NCBI GenBank assembly: GCA_937965895.1
Contig: CALCKS010000175.1
Span: 1-25,920 of the forward strand
Source of the DNA: an uncultured Campylobacter sp.
GTDB lineage: Bacteria; Campylobacterota; Campylobacteria; Campylobacterales; Campylobacteraceae
Reading direction: 5' to 3'
DNA length: 25,920 nt
The position numbers and the translations under genes are program-made. The notes under the pieces are model-generated. The model was not told where the DNA came from and searched no databases. It saw only the letters and a program-made list of their open reading frames with translations. How positions within the stretch are numbered: position 1 is the first letter of the stretch; each line of letters begins with the position of its first letter. Shown here piece by piece: positions 16,866 through 25,803 of this stretch.

Positions 16866-17696
16866 ATGATTGTAGTAGATATACCTAAAATAAGTAAATC
16901 TGACATATATAAATGTTGTTGTAATGGAATAAAGAATGAGGCGAAGAAAAATAAATTATTAAATTATTTATATGTATTTTTATTAAACGCTTGCGGTTAC
17001 CGCAACAGCGCAAGAGAAAAATTTCTTGATAAGTATATAATCAAAGAACCGATTAATTATAAAAAATTTACTAGATACGAAAATATAAAAAACGATTTAT
17101 TTGATTTGTATGATAAGCGCTTGGTGAGAGAAAAGGGGCCAAGGAGATACTATGACCAAATAATGGCTAGTCCAAAATTAGAGAAGTGTCCATATTGCGG
17201 ATTGGGGCGTGTGTCTACATTAGATCACTATTTACCAAAATCCGAATTTCCAATTTTTTCGATATTGCCAAATAATTTGATTGGATGCTGTAGAGACTGT
17301 AATACCATAAAAAGAAATATAGTTTCAAATACTATTCATCCCTATTATGATGACTTTACAAAAACACAGTGGTTATTTGCAAAAGTGAATTGGTCTGAAC
17401 TTACTATGGAATTCTTTGTAGACACAAAAGATATTAATAATGCTTTGGATAAAAAGAAAATTAAAGAGCATTTTCGGGTGTACGAATTGGCTAGAAGATA
17501 TGCTGCTGAAGCAGCGAGTGAATTGAACGACTTGGGAATAGAATTTGGAAATAAAAATTTAACAAAAATGGATATTGAGCAAGAACTTCGTATAAAATTT
17601 AAATCTAAACCTATAAATAATTGGAAAACAGCAATGTATCAAGCTCTAAGTAAAGATCAGTGTTATTGTAGTGGTGGATATAGTAGGTTCTTATAG
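16866..17696 (+). CDS. ptuB: PtuB-like HNH endonuclease of the Septu-like system
   Basis: This 276-residue protein has a central HNH nuclease: CPYCG (108-112), LDHYLPKSEFP (119-129) with the D-H catalytic pair, LPNNLIG (134-140), then CRDCN (142-146). The four zinc-ribbon cysteines, the D-H pair and the asparagine are present, so the nuclease looks intact. The first 100 residues are basic and helical, and the last 100 match nothing I know. In known Septu systems PtuB is the DNA-cutting effector held in a complex with PtuA. The gene starts at ATG 16866, four bases after the ATPase gene, with AGGA about ten bases upstream. It shares the low GC of its partner. An unnamed AAA-HNH system is the main alternative. 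Confidence 0.82.
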   Translation: MIVVDIPKISKSDIYKCCCNGIKNEAKKNKLLNYLYVFLLNACGYRNSAREKFLDKYIIKEPINYKKFTRYENIKNDLFDLYDKRLVREKGPRRYYDQIMASPKLEKCPYCGLGRVSTLDHYLPKSEFPIFSILPNNLIGCCRDCNTIKRNIVSNTIHPYYDDFTKTQWLFAKVNWSELTMEFFVDTKDINNALDKKKIKEHFRVYELARRYAAEAASELNDLGIEFGNKNLTKMDIEQELRIKFKSKPINNWKTAMYQALSKDQCYCSGGYSRFL

Positions 17697-17723
17697 TATA
17701 TAAACAATGTTTCAAAGTAAATT

Positions 17724-17734
17724 TATGCTAAAAT
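17724..17734 (+). promoter_or_regulatory. Likely extended -10 promoter of selA-selB
   Basis: TATGCTAAAAT (17724-17734) reads as an extended -10 with box TAAAAT at 17729-17734. Transcription would start near 17741, about 28 bases before the selA TTG. It marks where the AT-rich island gives way to host-type sequence. Confidence 0.5.
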
Positions 17735-17768
17735 CGCGCTCGGTAACACAAATTTACTAGGAGCGAAT

Positions 17769-19094
17769 TTGAACGAACTACGAAAACTCCCGCAGATAGA
17801 TAAATTTATAAAAAATGAGCGATTTTTCGGGCTTGACACGAGCTTGCTGACTAAGGTCGCTAGGGCCGAGCTAGAGAGCCTGCGCGCTCAAATTTTAGGC
17901 GGGCGAAACTGCCCGGGGCTTGACGACATCGTCGAAAACACGCTCGCAAGATACGAAAGGGCGTCAAATTTGAGCCTACGCAGCCTAATAAACGCAACCG
18001 GCGTCATCATCCACACAAACCTCGGCCGCAGCGCGATCGATCCCGAAATTTTACGCCGAGCCGCGCCCGTTATCACGGGATATTCAAATTTGGAGTACAG
18101 CGTCGAAAAGGGCGGCCGCTCAAACCGCTACGACTACGTGGGCGGGCTGCTGGCGGAGCTTTTCGGATTTGAGGACGCCGTCATCGTAAATAACAACGCA
18201 AGCGCCGTATTTTTGGTGCTAAATACCTTCTCAAAAGGCGGCGAAGCTATCATTAGCAGAGGCGAGCTAGTCGAGATCGGCGGGAGCTTTCGCGTACCCG
18301 AAGTCATGGCAAACTCGGGCGCGATCCTGCGCGAAGTGGGCACGACGAATAAAACCAACCTTCGCGACTACGAGGACGCGGTAAACGAAAACTCGAAGCT
18401 GATCTTAAAGGTGCATAGGTCAAATTTCGATATCGTGGGCTTTAGCGAAGAGGTAGCGATGCCAGATCTTAGCGCGCTGGCAAGAGAGCGAAATCTCATC
18501 GATTATTTTGATCTTGGCGGCGGATTTTACGGCGAGCTGCCCTACGGTCTCGAGCGCAACGAGCCGAATCTAAAAAATCTAAAGGACGCCTCGCTCGTTA
18601 GCTTTAGTGGCGACAAACTCTTTGGCTCCGTGCAGTGCGGCATAATCCTAGGTAAACGCGAACTAATAGCAAAACTAAAGAAAAATCAGCTACTAAGAAT
18701 GCTGCGCGTGGATAAGGTGATCATATCGCTACTGGCCCAAAGCGTCAAAGCCTACGCAAACCGCGAATTTGAGCTTATCACGACGGTAAAGCAGCTCTAT
18801 AAAAGCGTAGAGGAGCTAGAAAACACGGCAAATTTTATAAACTCGCAGCTAAAAACTCCGCTTGAAATCGTGCGCACGACGACATTCGTAGGTGGCGGCA
18901 CTATGCCAAACAAACGCATACCTAGCCTCGCGCTGGCCGTCAAAGGAAACGCGAACGAAAACGAGGCTAAATTTAGGAAAAATCTCGTGATCGGCCGCAT
19001 CGAGGAGGGCAAGTTTTTGCTCGATCTTCGCAGCGTACTGGACGCGGACGTGCAAAATTTGATAGAAAAAATCAACGAAACGGATGAAAAATGA
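17769..19094 (+). CDS. selA: L-seryl-tRNA(Sec) selenium transferase (SelA)
   Basis: This PLP enzyme converts Ser-tRNA(Sec) to Sec-tRNA(Sec) using selenophosphate. The 441 residues include LPQIDKFI at the N-terminus, LINATGVIIHTNLGRS (73-88), and SFSGDKLFGSVQCG, whose lysine (about K283) should hold PLP. The start is TTG 17769 with AGGAG eight bases ahead; no ATG fits. The end overlaps selB by four bases (ATGA at 19091), so the two factors are made together. selD and the Sec tRNA gene are not in this window. Placement just upstream of a Sec-containing fdhA fits the job. GC returns to the level of the host genes here. Confidence 0.95.
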   Translation: MNELRKLPQIDKFIKNERFFGLDTSLLTKVARAELESLRAQILGGRNCPGLDDIVENTLARYERASNLSLRSLINATGVIIHTNLGRSAIDPEILRRAAPVITGYSNLEYSVEKGGRSNRYDYVGGLLAELFGFEDAVIVNNNASAVFLVLNTFSKGGEAIISRGELVEIGGSFRVPEVMANSGAILREVGTTNKTNLRDYEDAVNENSKLILKVHRSNFDIVGFSEEVAMPDLSALARERNLIDYFDLGGGFYGELPYGLERNEPNLKNLKDASLVSFSGDKLFGSVQCGIILGKRELIAKLKKNQLLRMLRVDKVIISLLAQSVKAYANREFELITTVKQLYKSVEELENTANFINSQLKTPLEIVRTTTFVGGGTMPNKRIPSLALAVKGNANENEAKFRKNLVIGRIEEGKFLLDLRSVLDADVQNLIEKINETDEK

Positions 19095-20911
19095 GCTTAA
19101 TAATAGGAACGGCCGGGCACATCGACCACGGCAAAACGGCGCTGATAAAGGAACTAAACGGCTTTGAAGGCGACAGACTCGAAGAGGAGCAAAAGCGCGG
19201 GATCACGATCGACCTTAGCTTTTCAAATTTGAGCAAAAACGGCGAAAATATCGCATTTATCGACGTGCCGGGACATGAAAATTTGATCAAAACGATGATC
19301 AGCGGCGCGTATGGATTTGACGCGTGCCTTTTCGTCGTGGCGGCAAACGACGGACTTATGCCACAGTCTTTGGAGCATTTGGAGGTTTTAAATATCCTTG
19401 GCGTTTGCTCTCTTATCGTCGCGCTAACAAAGTGCGACCTAGCTAGCGCGGAGCTAATCGAGCAGCGAAAAAGCGAAATTTACGCCGCCGCGCAAAACTA
19501 CAAAAATCTGCAAATTTTAGAGATTTTCCCGGTTAGTATCAAGGATAGCGCGAGCATCGACGAGCTGCGAAATTATCTTTTTACGCTAAAGGCGACTAAC
19601 CGCGAGCAAGATGGCGTTTTTAGGTATTACATCGACCGCGTTTTTAGCCTAAAAGGTATCGGAAACGTAGTCACGGGCACCGTGATAGAGGGCAGCGTGA
19701 CGAAAAACGAAAAGCTGTTTAACTATGACGCTGGCAAAGAGGTGCAGGTGCGAAGCGTGCAGAGCCATGACACTTTCGTTGACCGTGCCGGAGTTAGCAG
19801 CCGCGTGGCGCTAAATTTGACGGGAATCGAGCTAAACGATCTAAAAAAAGGCCAACTGCTTAGTAAAAAGGGCTTTTTTAGAGGATTTCGCGAGATAGAC
19901 GCGATAGTTTTTGCTCGCGAGCTAACGCATGGGCATAGCGTGACTTTTTGCGTCGGGGCAAAGGCCGCGCCCGCAAAAGCGCTCGTTCTTAGCGAAAAAG
20001 AGGGCGGGATATTTGCGACGTTTAAATTTGAAAGGGATATGTTTTTAAAATTTGACGAACCCTTCGTGCTCATCGCAAACGGTCGCGTCATAGGCGGCGG
20101 CAGGGTGCTAAACGCCGTGAGCGAACCGATGAAAAAAACAAGCAAAATTTCGTTTTTAAACGCGCTGCTCAAAAAGGACTTCGTAAGCGCATTTGCGATG
20201 TTAAAATATACGCATAAAAACGGCTTTGGTATCATCTCGGCCTATCAGCGCTTCGGGCTAAATCACGAGGAGGCCGTCGCTATCGCCAAACAAACGCCAA
20301 ACGTATTCGTCGATGAAAAGGCGCTAAATATATACGATCTAAGTGCAGTCGATAGGATAAAAAGCGCGGTCAAATTTATGATAGAAAAGAACGAATTTGC
20401 CGTATTTTCGGCTACGAGCATCAGCCTAAAGCTCTCGTGGGCTAGCGAAAATATCGCTCAAAAGGCGCTTGACGAGCTAGAAAGCGCGGGCATGATCGCT
20501 AAAAACGACGGCGTCTATACCAAAACGGGCGTGGATATTAGCAAGCTAAAAATCAGGCTCGAGGAGAAAATTTACGAGATTTTGCAAAGCGGAAATTTAG
20601 CTCCCTTGGCGCCTTATAACATCTACGACGAGCTTGAGATAGACCGCATTAGCGGCGATAACGCGCTAAAAAAACTAACGGGAATCGGGCGCGTGGTGAG
20701 GCTCGCGCATAATCTTTTCGTAACGTCAAAGGCCCTAAACGAGGCGCTTGCGAAGCTAAAAGCTATCATCGCCGCGCAAGGATTCGTAAACGTAACGAAC
20801 GCGAAAGAGTCGTTAAATTTGAGTAGAAAATACATAATCGCCTACCTAGAGCAACTCGATCTAGATCCAAATATCGTTAAAAACGGCACGGACCGAGTTT
20901 TAAAAGCGTGA
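19091..20911 (+). CDS. selB: Selenocysteine-specific elongation factor SelB
   Basis: This translational GTPase of 606 residues brings Sec-tRNA to UGA codons marked by a SECIS hairpin. GTPase motifs are G1 AGHIDHGKTAL (8-18), GITID as G2, DVPGHE as G3 and TKCD as G4. EF-Tu-like beta domains follow, then C-terminal winged helices (from about residue 430) that bind the SECIS RNA. The start ATG overlaps the selA stop. Its likely client is the UGA of fdhA at 22765, in the same locus. Length and domain order are normal for bacterial SelB. Confidence 0.95.
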   Translation: MSLIIGTAGHIDHGKTALIKELNGFEGDRLEEEQKRGITIDLSFSNLSKNGENIAFIDVPGHENLIKTMISGAYGFDACLFVVAANDGLMPQSLEHLEVLNILGVCSLIVALTKCDLASAELIEQRKSEIYAAAQNYKNLQILEIFPVSIKDSASIDELRNYLFTLKATNREQDGVFRYYIDRVFSLKGIGNVVTGTVIEGSVTKNEKLFNYDAGKEVQVRSVQSHDTFVDRAGVSSRVALNLTGIELNDLKKGQLLSKKGFFRGFREIDAIVFARELTHGHSVTFCVGAKAAPAKALVLSEKEGGIFATFKFERDMFLKFDEPFVLIANGRVIGGGRVLNAVSEPMKKTSKISFLNALLKKDFVSAFAMLKYTHKNGFGIISAYQRFGLNHEEAVAIAKQTPNVFVDEKALNIYDLSAVDRIKSAVKFMIEKNEFAVFSATSISLKLSWASENIAQKALDELESAGMIAKNDGVYTKTGVDISKLKIRLEEKIYEILQSGNLAPLAPYNIYDELEIDRISGDNALKKLTGIGRVVRLAHNLFVTSKALNEALAKLKAIIAAQGFVNVTNAKESLNLSRKYIIAYLEQLDLDPNIVKNGTDRVLKA

Positions 20912-20937
20912 TTTTTTATCTATTTATAAAAAGCTAA

Positions 20938-20943
20938 TATAAT
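20938..20943 (+). promoter_or_regulatory. Likely -10 box of the thioredoxin-fold gene
   Basis: TATAAT at 20938-20943, inside CTAATATAATCC, lies 28 bases before the ATG at 20971. It falls between the selB stop and the next gene, suggesting separate or additional transcription of the latter. Confidence 0.5.
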
Positions 20944-20970
20944 CCGCGCAAATTTTTAAAAAGGAATGAA

Positions 20971-21678
20971 ATGAAAAAAATAGTTTTGTCGCTAATGGCG
21001 GCCTGCGCGATGTTTGCTGCGTCAAACGAGCAAGTAGTCGGTTTTTATTCGCAGATGGTCGGCGAAGGCGTGAAAGTAAATGTAACTGAGCGCAAACCGT
21101 TAACCGACGGAATCGAAGCGGTCGTGGTAAATTTGAGCAACGGTCAAGTGAGTCAAGATGAGGTTATCTTTACTAAAGGCGACTTGCTTTTCCCGGATAT
21201 CATCGACCTAAAGGCGCAAAAAGCCTACCTGCAAGAGATAAAAAAGGAAATAGCGGCGAAAAATATTTCAAAAGTCTATAAAAACGAGCAAAAAGAAAAT
21301 ATCATCACTCTAGGAAACGACTCTAAAAAGCCAACTATCGTGATGTTTTCCGATCCTGAGTGCCCGTACTGCCGCCTAGAGCTTGAAAAGATCGAAGCGA
21401 CGTTAAAAGAAAGCAACGTAAAGCTAATCTTAACTCCGGTTCACGACGTATCGTCTTTGCAAAAAAGCTTTTTGATATATAAAGACGTAGCAAGCGCGAA
21501 AACCGATAGCGACAAGATCAAAATTTTACGAAAATATTTTGCGGACGACTATAAGGTGGCAGACGGTGCAGTCAGTGACGCAGACGTAAAAGCGATGGAT
21601 AATTTAAGACAAAAATACTCCGCCGCCGGCGTTCGCTCCGTGCCTTTTATAGTAAATTTAAGCGACCTTCAAAAATAA
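20971..21678 (+). CDS. Periplasmic thioredoxin-fold disulfide oxidoreductase/isomerase (DsbC/DsbG-like)
   Basis: This 235-residue protein has a signal peptide (MKKIVLSLMAACAMFAAS, cleavage near residue 17). An N-terminal region of about 90 residues, possibly for dimerisation, is followed by a thioredoxin domain with FSDPECPYCRLELEK: CPYC at 131-134. The cis-proline follows late, in RSVPFIV (about P225). This order matches DsbC/DsbG-type proteins, with a DsbA-like helical insert. AAGGA precedes the ATG at 20971. Sitting between selB and fdhA, it may protect or reduce cysteines or the selenocysteine of exported formate dehydrogenase, but that link is inference from position only. Confidence 0.82.
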   Translation: MKKIVLSLMAACAMFAASNEQVVGFYSQMVGEGVKVNVTERKPLTDGIEAVVVNLSNGQVSQDEVIFTKGDLLFPDIIDLKAQKAYLQEIKKEIAAKNISKVYKNEQKENIITLGNDSKKPTIVMFSDPECPYCRLELEKIEATLKESNVKLILTPVHDVSSLQKSFLIYKDVASAKTDSDKIKILRKYFADDYKVADGAVSDADVKAMDNLRQKYSAAGVRSVPFIVNLSDLQK

Positions 21679-21691
21679 TCCCTAACGTAAA

Positions 21692-21722
21692 TTTGAGCTA
21701 AATTTGATAAATTTAGCTCAAA
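21692..21722. other. Long perfect hairpin between the thioredoxin-fold gene and the fdh genes
   Basis: A 14-bp perfect stem (21692-21705 with 21709-21722) encloses a three-base loop GAT. It begins 14 bases after the stop of the thioredoxin-fold gene. It lacks a following T-tract, so it is not a classical terminator; it may stabilise the 3' end of the upstream mRNA or act as a weak terminator. Confidence 0.6.
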
Positions 21723-22012
21723 AGCCCCAGAGTTACATAAAATATACATTTTTAACTTGATATGTAGTATTAAAACTTAAGCTAAATTTTAGGTTTCCTT
21801 AACTATTTATTAAGTTTCATAATTAATCTAATATTTTTACTTCATTTATTCTCAAAATATGCTAAATTTGCACAGTGATATTTTAAAATATGCAAGTGCC
21901 CTAAAATACGCGCCTGTAAGGCGCACTACGCCTAGGAAATATGCAAAATTTGAACAATATCTTTCTAAAAACATCTCAAAAATTTCAAATTTGAGATTAA
22001 TAAGGAGAAAAC
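21723..22012 (+). promoter_or_regulatory. AT-rich upstream region of the fdh operon
   Basis: No gene is convincing in this stretch. It is strikingly AT-rich until 21900 and then has a small hairpin, GCGCC (21910-21914) with GGCGC (21920-21924). A -10-like TATGCTAAAT lies near 21858-21867 and resembles the selA promoter. The leader ends with AAGGAG just before the ATG at 22013. Operator sites could be here, but I recognise none. Confidence 0.4.
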
Positions 22013-22222
22013 ATGCAAGGATCAAGACGAGATTTTCTCAAAAAATCTCTGAAGGTCGGCGCGGTAGGCGGGACTGTATTGGCCGCTGCAGCTATCGCAA
22101 AACCGACTAGCGACGAGCTTGCTCCTGACGACAACGGCGTAGTTGTCGGCAAGTCGAGCAAAAAAGAGGTGCTTTACAAAAAAAGCAAAGAGTGGGAATA
22201 CTACTATAAGATCGCTTACTAA
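22013..22222 (+). CDS. Small Tat-signal protein of the formate dehydrogenase operon
   Basis: This 69-residue protein starts with a twin-arginine signal: SRRDFLKK (4-11), then a hydrophobic stretch (VGAVGGTVLAAAAIA). Only about 35 charged residues remain, ending KKSKEWEYYYKIAY. Small proteins of this type precede fdhA in Campylobacter and Wolinella (C. jejuni Cj1513c, as I recall). They are thought to be part of, or to aid export of, the enzyme; the function is not settled. AAGGAG lies just before ATG 22013. The next gene, fdhA, starts 11 bases after the stop. Confidence 0.85.
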   Translation: MQGSRRDFLKKSLKVGAVGGTVLAAAAIAKPTSDELAPDDNGVVVGKSSKKEVLYKKSKEWEYYYKIAY

Positions 22223-22233
22223 GGGAGAAAACC

Positions 22234-25194
22234 ATGAGTGATTCACGCATAGGAAGACGCTCGTTTTTGAAGCTTGCCGCTCTTGGTGCCGGTAGCACGA
22301 TGGCATTTGGCGAAAACGAGACGTTTAGAAAGGCAACCAACGAGGAGATAAAAAATCCTTACGAAGGTTCAAAAAAAGTTAGAACGATTTGTTCTATTTG
22401 TTCGGCGGGTTGCGGTATAGAAGCCGAGGTAAAAGACGGAGTATGGGTACGCCAAGATATGGCTATGTTCCATCCGATATCTCAAGGTTCGCACTGCTCT
22501 AAGGGAATCGATCAGATCGACCTTACAAAATCAAAACAACGCATCAAATTTCCGATGAAAAAAGTAAACGGAAAATGGGAGCGCATCAGCTGGGAGCAAG
22601 CCGTAAACGAAATCGGCGATAAGATGCTACAAATCCGTAAAGAAGACGGTCCTGATAGCGTAGTTTTCTTGGGTTCGGCTAAATTTAACAACGAGCAAAG
22701 TTATTATTTCCGCAAATTTGCGGCGTTTTGGGGTACAAACAGCAACGATCACGTAGCACGCATTTGACATAGCGCAACAGTCGCCGGTGTGGCGAATACT
22801 TGGGGTTATGGCGCGATGACGAATCACTTCGGAGATATGACGGCAAATTCAAAAGCGATCTTTTGTATCGGTGCGAATTCGGCTGTAGCAAATCCCGTCG
22901 GCGGTATGAAGCATATGTTGCAAGCCAAAGATAGAAACAACGCAAAATTAATCGTAGCGGATCCGAATTTTACTAAAACGGCTGCGCACGCAGATCTTTA
23001 CTTGCGTCAGCGTTCAGGAACGGACGTAGCTCTTATTTATGGACTTATTCACATTATCCTTAAAAACGGCTGGGAAGATAAAGAATTTTTAGAAAACAGA
23101 ACCTATGGTATCGAAGAGGTTAGAAAAGAGGCTGAACACTGGACTCCTGAGCTTACTTCGGACGTTACCGGTGTACCGGTAGATAGACTCATAGAGGCTG
23201 CTAATATAATGGCACATACGAAACCGGGAACGGTTATCTGGGCTCTAGGCATCACTCAGCACTCAGTAGGAACGTCAAATACCAGAATTTTACCTATCCT
23301 TCAACTAATCCTAGGCAATATGGGTAAACCTGGCGGCGGCTGTAACATCATCCGCGGTCACGATAACGTTCAGGGCTCTACCGATATGGGTAACCTTTCA
23401 GACACTCTTCCTATGTATTACGGACTAGGCGACGCCTCGTGGAAATACTACTGCAAAGGCTGGGGCGTTGATTATGACGAGTTTATCAAACGATTTGCGG
23501 TTTCGACAAAAGAGCCGAAACAAGGTGGCGCTCCGGTAAAAAATACCGTATTTGAAGAGTATTTTTATCACGATCCGCAAAATCCGGAAGATAGAAACTG
23601 GAGAAACGAAAAAGGCTGGTCGCTATCAAAATGGTGGCAAGGCGTCCTAAAAGAGGAAAAGACTTTTACTAGCGGCAAACTTCGCGTTCTTTGGGTTCAA
23701 GGAACCGGTATCACCTCTATGGCGCACCTTACAAAAATTCAGCAAGCCGTCGACAAGCTAGATATGCTAGTAGTTGCGGAGCCGTTCGTAAACGAGGTTG
23801 CTATCCTTTCAGATAGAAAAGACGGAATTTACGTGCTTCCGGTGGCTACTGCGTTTGAAAACGAAGGTCATATAAGCTCGACTAACCGCTCTGGTCAATG
23901 GAGAACAAAAGTCGTTGAGCCGCTTTACGAGAGCAAGGCCGACCATGAGGTCATGTTCTTATTTGCTAAAAAATTCGGCTTTTACGACGAGTACGTAAAA
24001 GGCATGAAGATGGCGACCGTAAATAACGAGCCAAAACAAGTTAAAGACGACTTCGTGTGGCCTGACGACGCTACAAACGAGATAGCTCGCTTGGGTAAAT
24101 CTATCGGCTGCACCGGTAGAACGGCCGAGATGTTTAGAAGACATCAGGCCAACTGGCAAAATTTCGACCCTGATACGCTAATGGGTATCGGCGGCGACGT
24201 AAAAGGCGAATACTACGGTAAGCCTTGGCCGGCATGGGACGAAAAACACCCTGGTACGCCGATACTTTATGATATGAGCAAGTCTTACGCAGAGGGCGGT
24301 TGCGGATTTAGAAATCGTTTCGGCTTAGAGCATAACGGCGTTAGTCAGCTAGCTAGCGAGGATACGACTTTGGTAGGATCGGACGTAAAAGGCGGCTATC
24401 CGCAAATTACCAAAGAAAATATCGAAAAAGTCCTAGGCATAACCTTAACCGAAGAAGAAAAAAGACTGATGGGAGCTACTTGGAGTACGGATCACAGCGG
24501 ACTTATCCTAGAAAAATGCCGCGAAAAAGGCGTAGTGCCGTTTGGCAACGCAAGGGCAAGAATGATCGTTTGGGAATTCCTAGATCCGATCCCTAAACAC
24601 CGCGAGCCTATCCACTCTCCGCGCTGGGATTTGGTACAAAAATACCCGACTTTCGACGATCAGGCTAGAAATTTCCGCGTCGAGACGAAATATAAATCCG
24701 AGCAGCAAGCAAAAGACTGGAGCAAGGAATTCCCTATCGTATTTAGCACATTGCGCCTAGTAAACCTAAGCGGTGCGGGTATGATCGAGCGAACGAGTAA
24801 GTATCTAGCGGCGATCACGCCTGAGATGTTTGCTAACGTCCACCCTGAGCTTGCCCTAAAATACGGTATCCAAGATCGCGATATGATGTGGATCCACTCT
24901 CCGCAAGGCACTAAGATCAAGGTTCGCTGCTATCATACCCAGATGGTTACGCCGGATAGAATTTGTATGCCGTATAACTTTGCGGGCGTTATGCAAGGCG
25001 TGAGCCTAGAAGACCGCTATCCTGAGGGCACTAAGCCTTATACGATCGGCGAGAGCTTTAATACCGTAACAAACTACGGCTTTGACCCGGTTACTCAAAT
25101 TTCGGAATTTAACGCCGGACTTTGCAGGATAGAAAAAGCAGATGGAGAGGGCTTTAACACCTTCTTCCACGAATACGGCGAAAATAGAGTCTAA
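22234..25194 (+). CDS. fdhA: Formate dehydrogenase large subunit, selenocysteine-containing (FdhA)
   Basis: This is the periplasmic Mo/W-bisMGD catalytic subunit that oxidises formate to CO2 and feeds electrons to FdhB and then the quinone pool. It must be read through TGA 22765-22767 as selenocysteine (residue 178): the frame before ends HVARI, and after the TGA HSATVAG and VANTWGYG continue in the same frame, the usual FdhA active site. The full protein has 986 residues. It has a Tat signal (GRRSFLKL, 8-15), and C53, C56, C60 and C88 bind a [4Fe-4S] cluster (TICSICSAGCG). The ATG at 22234 has GGGAG upstream. Software ignoring Sec would split it into a 177-residue and an 801-residue piece. 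SelA and SelB lie upstream. Confidence 0.96.
22765..22802 (+). promoter_or_regulatory. UGA selenocysteine codon with putative SECIS hairpin
   Basis: TGA at 22765-22767 is followed by the hairpin TCGCC (22781-22785) / GGCGA (22791-22795) with apical loop GGTGT. The loop begins 18 bases after the UGA, about where bacterial SECIS elements place it. A lower pairing CAA (22775-22777) / TTG (22800-22802) across an internal loop is possible. Bacterial SECIS loops usually carry G and U residues for SelB, as here. Confidence 0.75.
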
Positions 25195-25204
25195 GGAGTA
25201 AGAG

Positions 25205-25765
25205 ATGGCAAGAATGAAATTTTTCGTAGATACCAACAGATGTATCAGCTGCTTTGGATGCCAGGTCGCTTGCTCTTCGGCTCACGAGCTCCCGGTGGGG
25301 CTCTACCGCCGCAAGGTCATCACGCTAAACGACGGTATAGAGGGTAAGGAAGTATCGACCACTATAGCCTGCCAACACTGCACCGACGCTCCTTGCGAGC
25401 AGGTGTGTCCGGTTGATTGTTTTTACATCAGAGCCGACGGTATCGTGCTTCACGATAAAAACAAATGCATCGGTTGCGGTTACTGCCTATACGCATGTCC
25501 TTTCGGCGCGCCGCAGTTCCCTAGAGACGGGGCATTTGGCATAAAAGGCGCTATGGATAAATGCACTATGTGTGCCGGAGGCCCTGAGGAGACGAACTCT
25601 CACGAGGAGCTTCATATGTACGGGCAAAACCGCATCTCAGAGGGCAAAGTCCCTATGTGTGCCGCCGTTTGCGCCACCAACGCGCTACTAGTAGGCGATG
25701 CCGCAGACGTATCAAACGTATACCGCAAACGCGTTATGCTAAGACAAGCGGGCACCACTATCTAA
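25205..25765 (+). CDS. fdhB: Formate dehydrogenase iron-sulfur subunit (FdhB)
   Basis: This 186-residue subunit wires FdhA to the membrane. It has the four-cluster pattern of FdnH/DmsB-type subunits: CISCFGCQVAC, then CxxC-x4-CxxVCP (CQHCTDAPCEQVCP), then CIGCGYCLYACPFGAP, and CTMC with later cysteines in MCAAVCATNAL. It has no signal of its own, so it would be exported with FdhA through Tat. It starts at ATG 25205, ten bases after fdhA, with AAGGAG upstream. A terminator follows directly, so fdhC (the cytochrome b subunit) is not co-transcribed right after it here. Confidence 0.95.
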   Translation: MARMKFFVDTNRCISCFGCQVACSSAHELPVGLYRRKVITLNDGIEGKEVSTTIACQHCTDAPCEQVCPVDCFYIRADGIVLHDKNKCIGCGYCLYACPFGAPQFPRDGAFGIKGAMDKCTMCAGGPEETNSHEELHMYGQNRISEGKVPMCAAVCATNALLVGDAADVSNVYRKRVMLRQAGTTI

Positions 25766-25768
25766 CTC

Positions 25769-25803
25769 AAATTCGGGGGCGACTCGCTCCCGAATTTTCT
25801 TTC
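25769..25803 (+). terminator. Terminator after fdhB
   Basis: AAATTCGGG (25769-25777) pairs with CCCGAATTT (25789-25797), with further partial pairing (GCGA with TCGC) inside the loop. A T-rich stretch follows. It starts four bases after the fdhB stop and closes the fdh operon. Confidence 0.75.

Noticed and set aside
16866..17696. HNH gene as a homing endonuclease or retron component
   Set aside because: No intron, reverse transcriptase or msr/msd-like structure is nearby; the four-base spacing to an AAA ATPase favours a Septu-like pair.
15026..17768. Complete mobile element carrying the defence genes
   Set aside because: No integrase, transposase, tRNA or terminal repeats could be found at the borders.
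21859..22110. 83-residue gene upstream of fdhA
   Set aside because: It overlaps the Tat-signal gene in another frame, has basic low-complexity sequence and lacks a ribosome site.
22789..25194. Separate 801-residue molybdopterin oxidoreductase gene starting after a stop codon, with fdhA as a frameshifted pseudogene
   Set aside because: The TGA is in frame at the known selenocysteine position, a SECIS-like hairpin follows, and selA-selB are nearby.
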